NCBI RefSeq assembly: GCF_048569485.1
Contig: NC_134354.1
Span: 443,286,779-443,350,778 of the forward strand
Source of the DNA: Anomaloglossus baeobatrachus
Lineage: Eukaryota > Chordata > Amphibia > Anura > Aromobatidae
Direction: 5' to 3'
DNA length: 64,000 nucleotides
This document shows positions 11,252-21,516 of the stretch, piece by piece. Below the pieces are notes generated by a model that saw only the letters and a list, made by a program, of their open reading frames with translations, did not search any database and was not told the DNA's origin. Position 1 is the stretch's first letter, and every line of letters starts with the position of its first letter. A program made the position numbers and the translations under genes.

Positions 11252-11580
11252 TGTCTCATGGAACTCGCTACCTCAACACGTTAGATTATATGCTACACAC
11301 GCAAGCTTCAAACTGAATCTGAAAACTCATCTGTTCAGAAATGACTATAACCTTCAATGACACCACCACCATACATACTTGACACTCAACCTAAACAACT
11401 CCTACTGTCTCCTCCCAAAAATCCTTTAGAATGTAATCCCGCAAGGGCAGGGCCCTCTTCCCTCTGTACCAGTCTGTCTATAGTTACTTGTATATGTATT
11501 CTGTATGTAACCCCCTTCTCATGTACAGCACCATGGAATCAATGGTGCTCTATAAATCAATAATAATAAAAATAATAAAT
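11252..11580 (+). mobile_element. 5'-truncated L2/CR1-type LINE tail
   Basis: After the ORF2 tail comes a typical 3' UTR: aatgtaatcccgcaagggca, then agcaccatggaatcaatggt, then gctctataaatcaataataa and a short AT-rich tail to about 11580. It is inserted in the giant hAT element. No target duplication is obvious to me. Confidence 0.8.
11256..11360 (+). pseudogene. C-terminal fragment of an L2/CR1-type LINE ORF2
   Basis: A 34-codon plus-strand frame reads SWNSLPQHVRLYATHASFKL, then NLKTHLFRNDYNLQ, then stop. This is the hallmark tail of the L2/CR1-group ORF2 protein (W-N-S-L-P ... F-K-x-x-L-K-T-H-L-F). Only the last residues of reverse transcriptase ORF2 are kept, as usual for 5'-truncated LINE copies. 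It leads directly into a LINE 3' UTR. Confidence 0.85.
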
Positions 11581-13390
11581 AACTTTCTTGTCTGTACTCA
11601 TTGCAGCTTTGGAGCAGACCTCTGATTCCCAGGCTATAGTGCGACTGAACAGCTATGCAAACTCAACCATCTCTGTCACCCCATACTCAGCAGGGCTGGT
11701 GGAAACTTGAGAGCTGTTAGGAAGCAAGTGCGATTGGATTGACACCACAGAGGAATGGAGTATTTGGGATCTTGAAATTGGGGTGGAGGAGAGGCCACTT
11801 TATGGAACAATTCAGATCCATTGAAGCAGCTGCTGATTTGGCCTCATCTACATTTGTTAGCGATGGTCGTGTCCATGAAAAAAGGGATCATATCAGATTA
11901 TCCATGGGAAGAAGTACACCTGTTCTTTTTGATGTTATTTGTTGTTACAAAACGGTGACGCCTTAAACGCAAGCAGCCTGCTGCGGTTTCAGTTGCGCCC
12001 AGGCATCAGCTGCCATTTAGGCCTGTGCCTCGGGTTGTCCAGCTGGCTGCTTTCTCCTCCACGTCTAAGTGTGGAGAGGCAGCTAGTGCGCATGCGTGTG
12101 CCGATTTACCCCAGCCGCAGCCTAACTCCAGTGTTTCGCCTAGTGAGTATGCTCAGCCTGACTGTGTCATTCCTGAGGCTAAGTCTTCATTTCGGGCTAC
12201 AGCGCATGCTCCCACACTTAGTGCGAAAAGCCTCTTTGCACAGGTACTTGCACTCCGTGCCGGGTCTAAGTCCTGTGTTGTGCCTAGACACCATGCTAAA
12301 GCTGATAGTCTTTTTTCAGAGACTGTATTTCATGCAACTGACCATGGTCAGGCACTTACTGCATCAGAAACTAGGTCCGGTAATGAACTCTTTGGCCCTG
12401 CCCCTGATGTGGGGGGCCCATTTAGACCACAGGGCATCAGGTGTCCTGACGATGTGGCCAGGCCACTCCCAAATGGCTTGCAGAGGCCCGCCCCTATGAC
12501 TTGTCACCGCATTATTGATGGTCAGACGATGACTGGTGAGGTGTTTGGGTCATGACAGCCATGAGGTCATCATTGAAGTTGCGGTTCCAAATAGGACGCT
12601 AGTTATGCCACTCATGACGTATCACTCTGCTTTTGTCTCCAGGAGGTGCATTGTGGTCCACCCTGGTTTGTGGCGGACCCAGATTATAAAAGGGGCTGGA
12701 GACAACAAGGAGGTGCGCAGTCTTCTATTATGCTCCGAAAGAGCACACCTCCATGTGTTGAACCCATTGCGGCTTTAGGCCAGAGGTAGGCAGGGATAGG
12801 GCGTCGATGCAGGCCGCCACCACAGTTGGTAACACAGAACGGTTAAGACCAGCTCCTGTCCTACAAGTCCTGCTTGTGCAGCCCAGTGGCATTAACAGGC
12901 CTGCTGCTGCTGATGCGCCTGCTGTTCACAGGTGTGGCCCCAATGCACACGGTCAGCGTCCTGAATGGCCCCTGTGATGTTCACAGGGAGTTCCTGGGCT
13001 GGGTGGGCATGTGGACCCTGTTACGCTAACAGGGCTCCCAGTCTCAAGATCCGAGTGGCGTCTAACTTGGTTCAGGCTACTATTAGTTTCATAGCCACAC
13101 AGCTCTGTATCCTCCACCGAACCTTCCAGTTGCCAACCTCTCCTTTTCCATCTGGGAGCACGGTGGACACTGACTGCTGATGGGGATATATACCTTTCTC
13201 TTTCTTTTCTTATTAATTTACGTTATATAGCGGTAACATAGTATATACCACCTTATCCAAATCTGCCAGTCCCACCGTAACAGATGGTGTTTCTTCATCA
13301 AATGTTACTTTTGCTTAACCACCAAACCCACGGACCAAAACTTTTTTCCCCTTTCCAACACACCTGTTCCCCTTTTCACCCGCATCTGTC
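11581..13390. other. Unassigned module inside the hAT element
   Basis: About 1.8 kb with no recognised protein. Plus-strand frames at 11939-12499 and 12025-12555 overlap in different phases and show no family motif. The block has a promoter-like tataaaagg at 12685, and GC content and CpG are higher than around it. The stretch from 13240 on is pyrimidine-rich. It may be the ancestral regulatory/5' UTR part of the hAT family or a separate insertion. Confidence 0.4.
12685..12693 (+). promoter_or_regulatory. TATA-box-like site in the unassigned module
   Basis: The sequence attataaaaggggctgg is a close match to a strong TATA box. The next clean plus-strand ATG with a Kozak-like context is at 13450, where a 38-codon frame (to 13566) begins MASQHNSQPSVPQMWTSKRP. 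That frame overlaps hAT transposase sequence on the other strand, so it may be chance. Confidence 0.3.
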
Positions 13391-13629
13391 CTTTTTCAAC
13401 TCATTTTGTATATGACCAAAAGTGCAACTCTGCAGGGACACCGTACTCAATGGCATCTCAGCACAACAGTCAGCCCTCGGTCCCTCAGATGTGGACAAGT
13501 AAAAGACCATTTCCTCCTATCCATGACAAAGCGTTGAGATTCACTCTGTGCAGCACTGGTGTTTAGTGGAAAAGCAGATCGAAGATTGCGTAACACCTTC
13601 TGAAGATACTCCTGTACACGTGCGTCCCT

Positions 13630-15519
13630 TTATATGGCAGGAATTATTTCGCCAAATTTTGTCTTGTACCGGGGATCTAACAGTGTGGCAACCCAGTAGT
13701 TAGCATTACTTCGAATTCCTACAATCCGAGGGTCATGTTGTAGGTAGTGCAGCAAGAAGACGCTCATGTGTCTTGTGCATCCAGGAGGACCAAGTCCTTG
13801 GTGTGTTGGTGGCAGAGAGGTGAGAATCGTGCCTCCTTCCTCTGCCCTCTCCCCCCAACCTCGCACAACCGAAATGTGAGCAAGCTCTCACTCATCTGCT
13901 GAGTCTTCCATGCCCATCGCAAGTTCGTCCTCCATTTCTTCATGGCTCCTGCACCTTCCTCAACAATTTTTGCTGATACTATGCGCCCTTGTTAATCCCT
14001 ATCCCCCACCATAACTGCTGCCTAGGTGCCGCTTACCGTATGGACCTTGTAGATCTTATTATCCCTTCTGCATATGACTCCTCCTGTACTTCCTCACCTT
14101 CCTCTTGGACCAATACCTGACTCCGAATAATGCTTACAGTGTGCTCCATCATGTAGATGACCAGAATTGTCACGCTGAGAATGGCATTGCCAGTGCTAAA
14201 CATCTTCATCGACATTTGTAAACTGTGTAGAAGGGTGCATAGGTCCTTGATCTGACACCACTCCAGCAGCGTGATCTGCACCACCTCTGGATCAAGTTAG
14301 CCCAGCGTCATACCGTATTTCAGCAGGGCTCTGCGGTGCTGCCACACACGCTGCAACATGTGCAGATTCCAATTCCTGCGTGTCGGAACATCAAATTTCC
14401 GGCGTTTAACCGCCAGACCCTAAGACTTCCGGAGCGATGACAGTTGTTGAGCTGCTGGGTACGAAGGATGAAAGTGAGCACACAGCAGCGTGCCCGCTGC
14501 ACAAGGCCATGTAGGCCGGGATGGTATTTTAAAAATTGCTGGACAACCAGGTTCAACACGTGAGCCATACAAGGCACGTGTGTCACATTGCCCTGAAGAA
14601 GGGTCGCAGACTGGTTTGCATCATTGTCGCACCCGACCTTCCCTGACTGCTGGTTGACTGTAGACAACCATTGATGAAACTCGGTCTCACTCTCCAGAGC
14701 TAACCGTCCACAATTCCTCAGCGGTGTCTCACATTTCCCCTACATTTCAAAGTAAACATTTGACCGCCTGATGGCCTTGAGCTCTGCTGCCAGCATAGTA
14801 AGGAGGTGTGTGGGATTCCTTGGGCGCAGTTACAAGGAAGGGTGGCCTGACCACACAGGGTTTGGGCCGAGGTGGAGGACCCACACGAGGTTGAGCAGGC
14901 AGAAGCAGTGGAGGAACTTGTACATACAGAGGAAGGATTGACACACAAGTCGTGGGGACGGCAAGACTTGTACAGCAAACCCTTCTCCATCTCTCACCAT
15001 AGTTACCCAGTGCCCAGTCAGCAACATGTAACTCCCCTGTCCATGCTTACTGGTCCAAGTATCTGTGTTGAAATGCACCCTGTCACACACAGAGTTTCTC
15101 AAGGAATTGGTGAGGTTGTGTGCGACCTACTGTGGTAGCGCGGGCACGCCTTTCTTGGAGAAGGAGTGACGACTGGCCATCGGCTCTTGGGGCACTGCAA
15201 TGGGCATAAGGTCTCGAAAATCCTCGGTCTCAAAAGGGTGTAAAGGCAGCCTTTCTGTTGCCAACAAGTTGCAGATGATGAAACTCAACCTCGTAGGCAT
15301 GTCATGCCCTTCGAAAATCATGTAAAACATAGCGAGGGGACTCCAACCACAGTCTCTCTCGTTGCCACTAATGGGGCCACACACACCCCACTTGACTGGC
15401 ATCAGTTGACCACCCTTTTGAAAAAGAAAAAGATGCTTTGCATGAAGCACTCTCAAAAATACGCGTGCCTTTCCCGTCCCCTGGCTGACCCAGGGGAAGA
15501 AAAGTCCTCTGAGAGCCAT
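13630..15519 (-). pseudogene. Decayed hAT transposase, catalytic region
   Basis: Minus-strand pieces appear in hAT order from high to low coordinates: GPISGNERDCGWSP and FIICNLLATERLPLHPFETE (15519-15127); RVHFNTDTWTSKHGQGSYML (15102-14830); CDNDANQ...HVPCMAHVLNLVVQQFL (14667-14320); VQITLLEWCQIKDLCTLLHS (14284-14033); VFLLHYLQHDPRIVGIRSNA then NYWVATLLDPRYKTKFGEII (13866-13630). The D-T-W-T-S and C-M-A-H-x-L-N-L blocks are characteristic of hAT catalytic domains, and LLDPRYK is the usual block before the C-terminal region. Several stops and shifts separate the pieces, so no working protein is encoded. The C-terminal dimerisation block is not downstream; it lies upstream at 16190-16313. Confidence 0.8.
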
Positions 15520-16180
15520 GACTTGTTCATCTTGGTTCTTTTAGAAACACAGCGAGGGGACTCCAACCACAGTCTCCCTCGTTGCCACTAATTGGGCCAC
15601 ACACACCCCACTTGACTGGCATCAGTTGACCCAATTTTCAAGATTAAAAAGATGCTTTGCATGAAGCACTCTCAAAAATACGCGTGCCTTTCGCCTCCCC
15701 TGGCTGACCCATGGGAAGAAAAGTCCTCTGAGAGCCATGACTTGTTCATCTTGGTTCTTTTCGGAAACACAGCGAGGGGACTCCAACCATAGTCTCTCTC
15801 GTTGCCACTAATTGGGCCACACACACCCCACTTGACTGGCATCAGTTGACCACCCTTTTGAAAAAGAAAAAGATGCTTTGCATGAAGCACTCTCAAAAAT
15901 ACGCGTGCCTTTCCCGTCCCCTGGCTGACCCAGGGGAAGAAAAGTCCTCTGAGAGCCATGACTTGTTCATCTTGGTTCTTTTAGAAACACAGCGAGGGGA
16001 CTCCAACCACAGTCTCCCTCGTTGCCACTAATTGGGCCACACACACCCCACTTGACTGGCATCAGTTGACCTAATTTTCAAGATTAAAAAGATGCTTTGC
16101 ATGAAGCACTCTCAAAAATACGCGTGCCTTTCGCCTTCCCTGGCTGACCCAGGGGAAGAAAAGTCCTCTGAGAGCCATGT
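15331..16180. repeat. Tandem array of a 220-bp unit, about 3.9 copies
   Basis: The marker agcgaggggactccaaccac recurs at 15331, 15551, 15771 and 15991, a period of 220 bp. Copies 1 and 3 share cacccttttgaaaaagaaaa, while copies 2 and 4 share attttcaagattaaaaagat, so a 440-bp dimer has been duplicated. The unit overlaps transposase coding sequence: on the minus strand it carries the GPISGNERD block and a sequence following the transposase C terminus. Confidence 0.93.
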
Positions 16181-16189
16181 CCACATTGT

Positions 16190-16313
16190 CAGTGGACAGA
16201 CACGTGTGCTTATCTGCCAGCAGACCCCCAGCAGCACTGAAGACAGGTTCCGAGAGAACGCTGGCTGCAGGACACGACAAGATCCCCAAGGCGTACGTGG
16301 CGAGCTCAGGCAA
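16190..16313 (-). pseudogene. hAT C-terminal dimerisation block
   Basis: The minus-strand frame begins MPELATYALGILSCPAASVL and continues SEPVFSAAGGLLADKHTCLS then TDNVD. This is the highly conserved C-terminal dimerisation region of hAT transposases (L-x-x-x-A-x-x-x-L-x-x-P-A-x-S-x-x-x-E-R-x-F-S-x-x-G). In a normal gene it would follow the catalytic region; here it precedes it on the minus strand. The 220-bp array starts directly after it. Confidence 0.88.
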
Positions 16314-16574
16314 TTTATCAAGATTGGAAGCCTAAAATGAGCAGGGCTCAAGTTGCACAATAATGGAATCGATGTTTCCTTGCATATACTCATATATCTG
16401 TGTGTCCTCCTCTTTTTCCTTGTCCAGCTGTTTTGTTTTCGCATGAGTATATGTCCTTGTCACTTTCCCATGTGTTTGTGTTGTTTTGTGAGTTGTTTGT
16501 CACCTTTTGGACACCTTTGAGGGTGTTTTCTAGGTGTTTTTATGTGTTTGTGAATGCCTGCCATTGTTTCCTAT

Positions 16575-16609
16575 GCGGTTCGAGTTCGGTTCGTCGAACC
16601 GAACTCGAA
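16575..16609. repeat. Perfect palindrome in the hAT right subterminal region
   Basis: gttcgagttcggttcg is followed at once by tcgaaccgaactcgaac, a perfect ~32-bp palindrome about 60 bp from the right end. The second hAT element has the corresponding, longer and slightly interrupted palindrome at 60671-60716. Its conservation in both copies suggests a role in end recognition. Confidence 0.85.
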
Positions 16610-16844
16610 CGGGACCTCCGTTCGGCGAACTGACCTCGAGCCGAACCGGGACCGGTTCACTCATCTCTAGTTGTGGCCCTTGGTCCTGGGACAATTTCCA
16701 CCTATCTCCCGTCCCCAGGACGAGTCTGTTAAACGCTGCTCTCCCAAGGCTGTCTGCTATCTTCTCTGTCCTTGACTGATCTGACTAGAATCTGTTTGTG
16801 TGTTTCCTCCTCACTCAGTGCCCCCACCCTTGGGATGACTCTTA

Positions 16845-17010
16845 AGGCCCCTTTACACACAGAGAAAAATCTGCAGCAGATCTGTGGTTGCAGTGAAATT
16901 GTGGACAATCAGTGCCAGGTTTGTGTCTGTGTACAAATGGAACAATATGTCCATGATTTCACTGCAACCACAGAGCTGCCAAAGATTTATCTCTGTGTGT
17001 AAAGTAGCCT
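16845..17010. mobile_element. Short MITE with palindromic ends (166 bp)
   Basis: The ends aggcccctttacacacagag and, inverted, aggctactttacacacagag form a TIR. The arms continue inward (gtggttgcagtgaaat against atttcactgcaaccac), so most of the element folds on itself. TA dinucleotides lie at or next to both ends. The end style (AGG..., TA target) matches the MITEs at 25855, 26297, 51774 and 52355. Confidence 0.8.
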
Positions 17011-17254
17011 TTAGTAGCTGTTGCCCTGGAAAGTTGGATTTCCCCAGATTGCCTGGCTTCCTGTTTAAGTGGTGACTCATAGCTAGATGTTTGTAAGTGA
17101 AAAAATAAACACCAGTGATTAACTTCTTCATCACCCGAGTCCAAGCATTGCACCCTAAATGAAATGCAATGCCCTGTGGTGACTGAAGCCTCAGGGGCGC
17201 CACATATAATATACAGTGTAGTAGGTGATGTGTGAAGGACACACGCACAGAGAT
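17011..17254. other. Gene-free spacer
   Basis: No coding potential or repeat family recognised. Includes a possible polyadenylation signal (aataaa near 17105) without an associated frame. Confidence 0.5.
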
Positions 17255-17328
17255 ATCATAGAATGGTAGAGTTGAAAGGGACCTCAAGTGCCATCGAATG
17301 CAGCCCCCTGCGAGTGCAGGTTTTCCTA
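17255..17328 (-). mobile_element. CR1-like LINE 3'-end fragment
   Basis: atcatagaatggtagagttg followed by aaagggacctcaagtgccat and cagccccctgc is the reverse complement of the classic CR1 3' end, which on its sense strand ends in an ATTCTATGAT-type motif. So the sense strand is minus and its 3' terminus is at about 17255. Only the last ~75 bp are kept. Confidence 0.65.
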
Positions 17329-17342
17329 AATCATCCCATATA

Positions 17343-18880
17343 CACCATATTCCAAATTATTATGCAAATTGGATTTAAGTGTCATATCTATTCATTTTTT
17401 TTTTCAATGAAACTCAATGATGGTATTGTGTCTCAGGGTTCTTTGGATCACTGAAATCAATCTCAGATACCTGTTATAATTAGTTTGCCAGGTGAGCCCA
17501 ATAAAAGGAAAACTGGATGTTCCACAATATTAAGCAGGCCACAGTTTTCAAGTAACAAGGGAAAGAAAAAAAGATCTCTCTACTGCGGAAAAGCATCAAA
17601 TAGTGCAATGCCTTGGACAAGGGGTGAAAACTTTAGATATTTCACGAAAATGTAAGTGTGATCATCATACTGTGAAGAGATTTGTGGCTGATTGAGAGCA
17701 CATACATGTTCATGCTGATAAAGGCAGAATGAGGAAGGTTTCTTCCAGGCAAGTTCATCGGATTAAGAGAGCAGCTGCTAAAAAGCCATTACAAACCAGC
17801 AAACAGATATTTGAAGCTGCTTGTGCCTCTGGAGTCCCTTGGACCTCAAGGTGTAGAATCCTTCAAGGGCTTGCTGTGGTGGGTGCATAAACCTACTATT
17901 CGACCTCCCCTAACCAGTGCTCACAAGCAGAAATGGTTGCAGTGGGCCCAGACATACATGAAGACTAATTTTCAGTCTTGTTTACTGATGAGTGTCAAGC
18001 AACCCTGGATGGTCCAGATGGATGGAGTAGTGGATGGTTGGTGCATGTCCACCATGTCCCAACAAGGCTGCGATGTCAGCAAGGAGGTGGGGGAGTCATG
18101 GGGAGACATCTAGTAGGCTCCTTTAGGTTTCCTGAAGGTGTTAAAATGACCTCTGCAAAGTACATAGAGTTTCTGACTGACAACTTTCTTCCATGGTACA
18201 AAAAGCAGAAACGTGCCTTCAGAAGCAAAATCATCTTCATGCATGACAATGCACCATTTAATGCTGCAAAGAATACCTCTGTGTCATTGGCTGTTAAGGG
18301 CATAAAAGGAGATAAACTCATGGTGTGGCCACCATCTTCCCCTGACCTCAATCCTATAGAGAACCTTTGGAGTATCAACAAGCAAAATATCTATGAGGGT
18401 GGGAGGCAGTTCACATCAAAACAGCAGCTCTGGGAGGCTATTACAGCATGCAAAGCAATTCAAGCAGAAACTCTCCAAAAACTCACAAGTTCAATGGATG
18501 CAAGAATTGTGAAGGTGATATAAAAGAAGGGCTCCTATGTTAACATGTAACTTGGCCTGTTCGGATGTTTTGGATTTAAATAGTTTTCTATTTCAGTGAA
18601 TGTGACCTCCTAATGCTGCAAATTCCACAAATGAGTATTTTCAGTTCTTTAAAACATATAAAATGTTTAGAAACTCTACTGTGCCTAATAATTTGGAACA
18701 GTGCATTTTGAGTTTTTTTTTAATTTTGAAGATTATACTGTTATCATTGGGAGGCTTCTTCAATAAAATTTGATGTATACTTTAATGGGTGATGACTTTT
18801 ATTAGACTGACTGTCATTTGCACCGACTATTTAGGAAAATCAGAGAAAATATAATTTGCACAATAATTTAGAACATGGTG
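17343..18880 (+). mobile_element. Tc1/mariner element, decayed
   Basis: The TIR caccatattccaaattatta at 17343 is matched by its inverted form ending at 18880 (taatttagaacatggtg). TA dinucleotides flank both ends (17341-17342 and 18881-18882), the required target duplication. The length of 1538 bp is normal. It carries a broken DDE transposase. Confidence 0.88.
17811..18523 (+). pseudogene. Tc1/mariner transposase, DDE domain remnant
   Basis: The longest frame (17978-18523) starts at MFTDECQATLDGPDGW, which supplies the first catalytic Asp. It goes on to IIFMHDNAPFNAAKN (second Asp) and [16 protein letters not shown] (Glu), the DD34E signature of the Tc1 group. Upstream helix-turn-helix sequence lies in other frames (for example in 17620-17800 and 17811-18113), so the gene is interrupted by at least one shift and a stop near 17692 (attgagag, after gtggctga). 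Not functional. Confidence 0.82.
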
Positions 18881-18882
18881 TA

Positions 18883-19519
18883 AATGTTTATTCAGTAAAC
18901 ATATAGATGGGTGGTGTAAACAGGTGGTGCAAAAAGGGGGTGGGGGGGGTGGAAAGGGGAAAAAAAAGTCTTGGTCAAAAGCAAGCACGGGCACCGATCA
19001 GTGATTTGCGTCACTTATCAGCACGAGGCGGCTACAGGACACTCACATGAAGGTGGTACAATAAAAAACAACTGCCACAAAACAGAGATCAAATACTGAT
19101 CAGCGTCTGACGGCAGAAGGAAGGGATGGGGAAGGGGTTAGGGAGAGGGGGTTAGGGGGAAAAGGGGGGACAGAGAGAGATCATAGCTAAGAAAAAAGAG
19201 AGGACAGGAACAGGAAAAGATATTTCTTTCTTCATTGAGGAACAGCAGAAGTGGTAGCACAGACTTGAAAATGGTAGTGGCACCACAAGGCCCAGCGGAT
19301 CACACACAGTGACCTTTCTGCACACATCTCTAAACTGGAACGAGGCCAGAGCAAAGTAATCACTCGAAGGTCAACCAGCATAGGTGCTCTCTGATTGGAG
19401 CCAGGGCCCCATACTGGCAAAATTTTGGGGCTCCCTTGAGACCCCGCCCAGGTTTCACCCAAGCTCTGCCTCCACCCCTCAAATCTTCCATAGGCCACCA
19501 CCACTCTTGGAAAAACATG
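18883..19519. other. Gene-free spacer
   Basis: G-rich and purine-rich tracts (18935-18970, 19120-19190) and no supported gene. Minus-strand frames at 19232-19548 have no recognised motif. Confidence 0.45.
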
Positions 19520-19521
19520 TA

Positions 19522-20698
19522 CCTTATTTTTCGCTTTATAAGACGCACCTGATTATAAGACGCACCCCCAAATTTGGTGAAGGAAAAGAGAATTTTTTTT
19601 AATGTTAAATGGAGTCCATCTTATAATCCCAGTGTCCATCTAACAAATCATATAGGGTATATGTCCCTCATAGCCCCCCATCCTAAAATTAGCCCCCCTT
19701 AATCTGGATATGGCCCCCTTATATTGAATATAGCCCCCTTGTGCTGGGATAAGTCCCCCTGTTCTGCCCATGGCCCCTATTGATGGTACACCTCCCCTGT
19801 GTTTGATATGGCCCCCATGTGTGCTGCCCATGGCCCCTATAGATGGTACACCTCCCCTGTGTTTGATATAGCCCCCATGTGTGCTGCCCATGGCCCCTAT
19901 AGATGGCACACCTCCCCTGTGTTAGATATGGCCCCCATGTGTGCTGACGATGGCCACTATAGATGGCACATCTCCCCTGTGTTAGATATGCCCCCCATGT
20001 GTGCTGCCCATGGCCAGTATAGATGGCACATCTCCCCTGTGTTTGATATGGCCCCCATGTGTGCTGCCCATGGTCCCTATAGATGGCACATCTCCCCTGT
20101 GTTAGATATGCCCCCCCATGCTGCTGCCCATAATAAAATAAAACACTCTTTCCTTACCTTCTCAGCGCTGTCCCTCCTCGTGTCTCCCACCTCGCAGTTG
20201 AGCTCCGGCTTCCTCTACTTCCTGGTTCTTGCTGCCGGTCATGTGATGGGCATGGCAGAGTGATATCATCTCTGTGTACCTTATCACAGACAACAGCAGC
20301 AGGAGACCGGAGATCAGCGCTGGAGGTAAGTAAAGCTTTTTTTATTTTACTATGGGCAGCAGCACAGGGGCCATATCTTACACAGGGGGGGGATCATGTG
20401 CGATCAAAGGGAGCACAGGCACATATAATATGCCCCGCTGCCCCAGCCCCTCAGCGTGATGCAGTTTCAGCACCACTCTGCTGATGGACAGCGGCTGTGC
20501 ATATTATATGAGCGGGAGCAGGAGATCAAACGTTGCCACCCGCAGCTGTCACATGCCCCCAGCACCGCTCAAGAGCGGACCCTGCAGTATATATATATAT
20601 ATGTACACCCCCCGTATATTCGGTTTATAAGACGCACCCCCTACTTTCCCCCAAAACTTGGGGGAACAAAAGTGCGTCTTATAAAGCGAAAAATACGG
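19522..20698. mobile_element. TIR element with ends ccttatttttcgctttataagacgc-type
   Basis: The left end (cttatttttcgctttataag then acgcacc) and the inverted right end (gtgcgtcttataaagcg then aaaaatacgg) form a TIR of about 28 bp, with TA on each side (19520-19521, 20699-20700). The right end is itself palindromic (20610-20698). No transposase is inside, so it is non-autonomous. A diverged relative of the left end appears at 63757. I do not assign a superfamily. Confidence 0.72.
19740..20120 (+). repeat. 60-bp minisatellite, about six copies
   Basis: Units such as gatatggcccccatgtgtgc then tgcccatggcccctatagat then ggtacacctcccctgtgttt repeat at 60-bp spacing inside the TIR element. Because 60 is divisible by three, both strands stay open (19640-19909 minus, 19799-20263 plus). 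These frames are artefacts of the repeat. Confidence 0.93.
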
Positions 20699-20705
20699 TA
20701 TATAT

Positions 20706-21516
20706 TGTAGCGGGGTGGGGGTCCCCCAGGACCACAAAGACGCCGTGACTCAAATAGTCTGATCAAAACAGCTTTATTGTCCTCGCTGTATATGTAAATG
20801 GACCCGGAACACAGCCGGGATATGCACCGTCCATACGGGTCCCCGTCACACAGGCACCCTTTGCCGTAGGAGACGGTCTTACGATGCCCCGTTCGGCTGT
20901 TCCAGGAGGGTCCACAAACTTATAATCGTTCCACGCAGGCCTGGAGCTTTTCCAGGCTTCCGGCTCTGCAGCTTACAGAGCAGAGCTTTTCCAGGCTTCC
21001 GGCTCTGCAGCTTACAGAGCAGACTCTAGTACAAGATCATAGTGGGAGTTTAACCACTTTCTTCTCTCTCTGGCACCGGGTAGCAGACACCTGTAGCTGA
21101 GGTTCCTTCTTGGCCCCAGGGCCCTCTGCAGACCCCTGGGTCTGTGTCTCCTCCAGGAGAGGTTCGGCCATACAGCCCTAGTCTGGCTGCACTCATCTCA
21201 GTCTGAATATCTGAGTCCTGTGCTGAACCTGCACACAGGATGCTCCATGCAGAGTTCTGGGCTCTGCTCTCACTCTCTCCAAATACACATTGCCAGTCTC
21301 CTATATCAAGCTGGCCACACCCACAGGTGGAGGTCTGTGAATCTCAGCCCTGCAGAGCACCTTGTGATTGTTAAAGGGAACCTGACCCTTATGTGTAGCA
21401 AGAAGCCTTTGTGGACTACAAGTCCCATAGCAACCTTTACCGTCTAGATATTGCAGATACCTTCTCCACTGTGACATATAGCGACCATTTACCACGTTGG
21501 TGGTCGCTACGTCACA
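20706..21516 (-). repeat. 3' LTR of the FXR-bearing element
   Basis: On the minus strand it begins TGTGACGTAGCGACCACCAA and ends CCCCGCTACA. It contains a 39-bp duplication (gagcttttccaggcttccgg..., 20946-21023) that is also present in the other LTR, so it is ancestral to this insertion. Confidence 0.95.

Larger units (their letters stand above)
1352..16669. mobile_element. Giant hAT DNA transposon (15.3 kb) with internal insertions
   Basis: The left end reads tagagttgagcg and the right end cactcatctcta, which is an imperfect TIR of the hAT type. The element is flanked by a perfect 8-bp target duplication, gttgtggc (1344-1351 and 16670-16677), the length expected for hAT. The first ~150 bp and last ~100 bp match the ends of the second element at 54141-60774. 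Inside lie two related tandem arrays, a nested LTR element (4033-8551), an L2-type LINE tail, decayed hAT transposase pieces on the minus strand, and a 220-bp array. The transposase is fragmentary, so this copy is non-autonomous; it either moved as a very large unit or grew by later insertions and array expansion. Confidence 0.88.

Noticed and set aside
12025-12555. 176-codon plus-strand frame in the hAT interior
   Set aside because: Overlaps another frame of similar length in a different phase, has no recognised domain and no conserved context. Kept only as an unassigned region.
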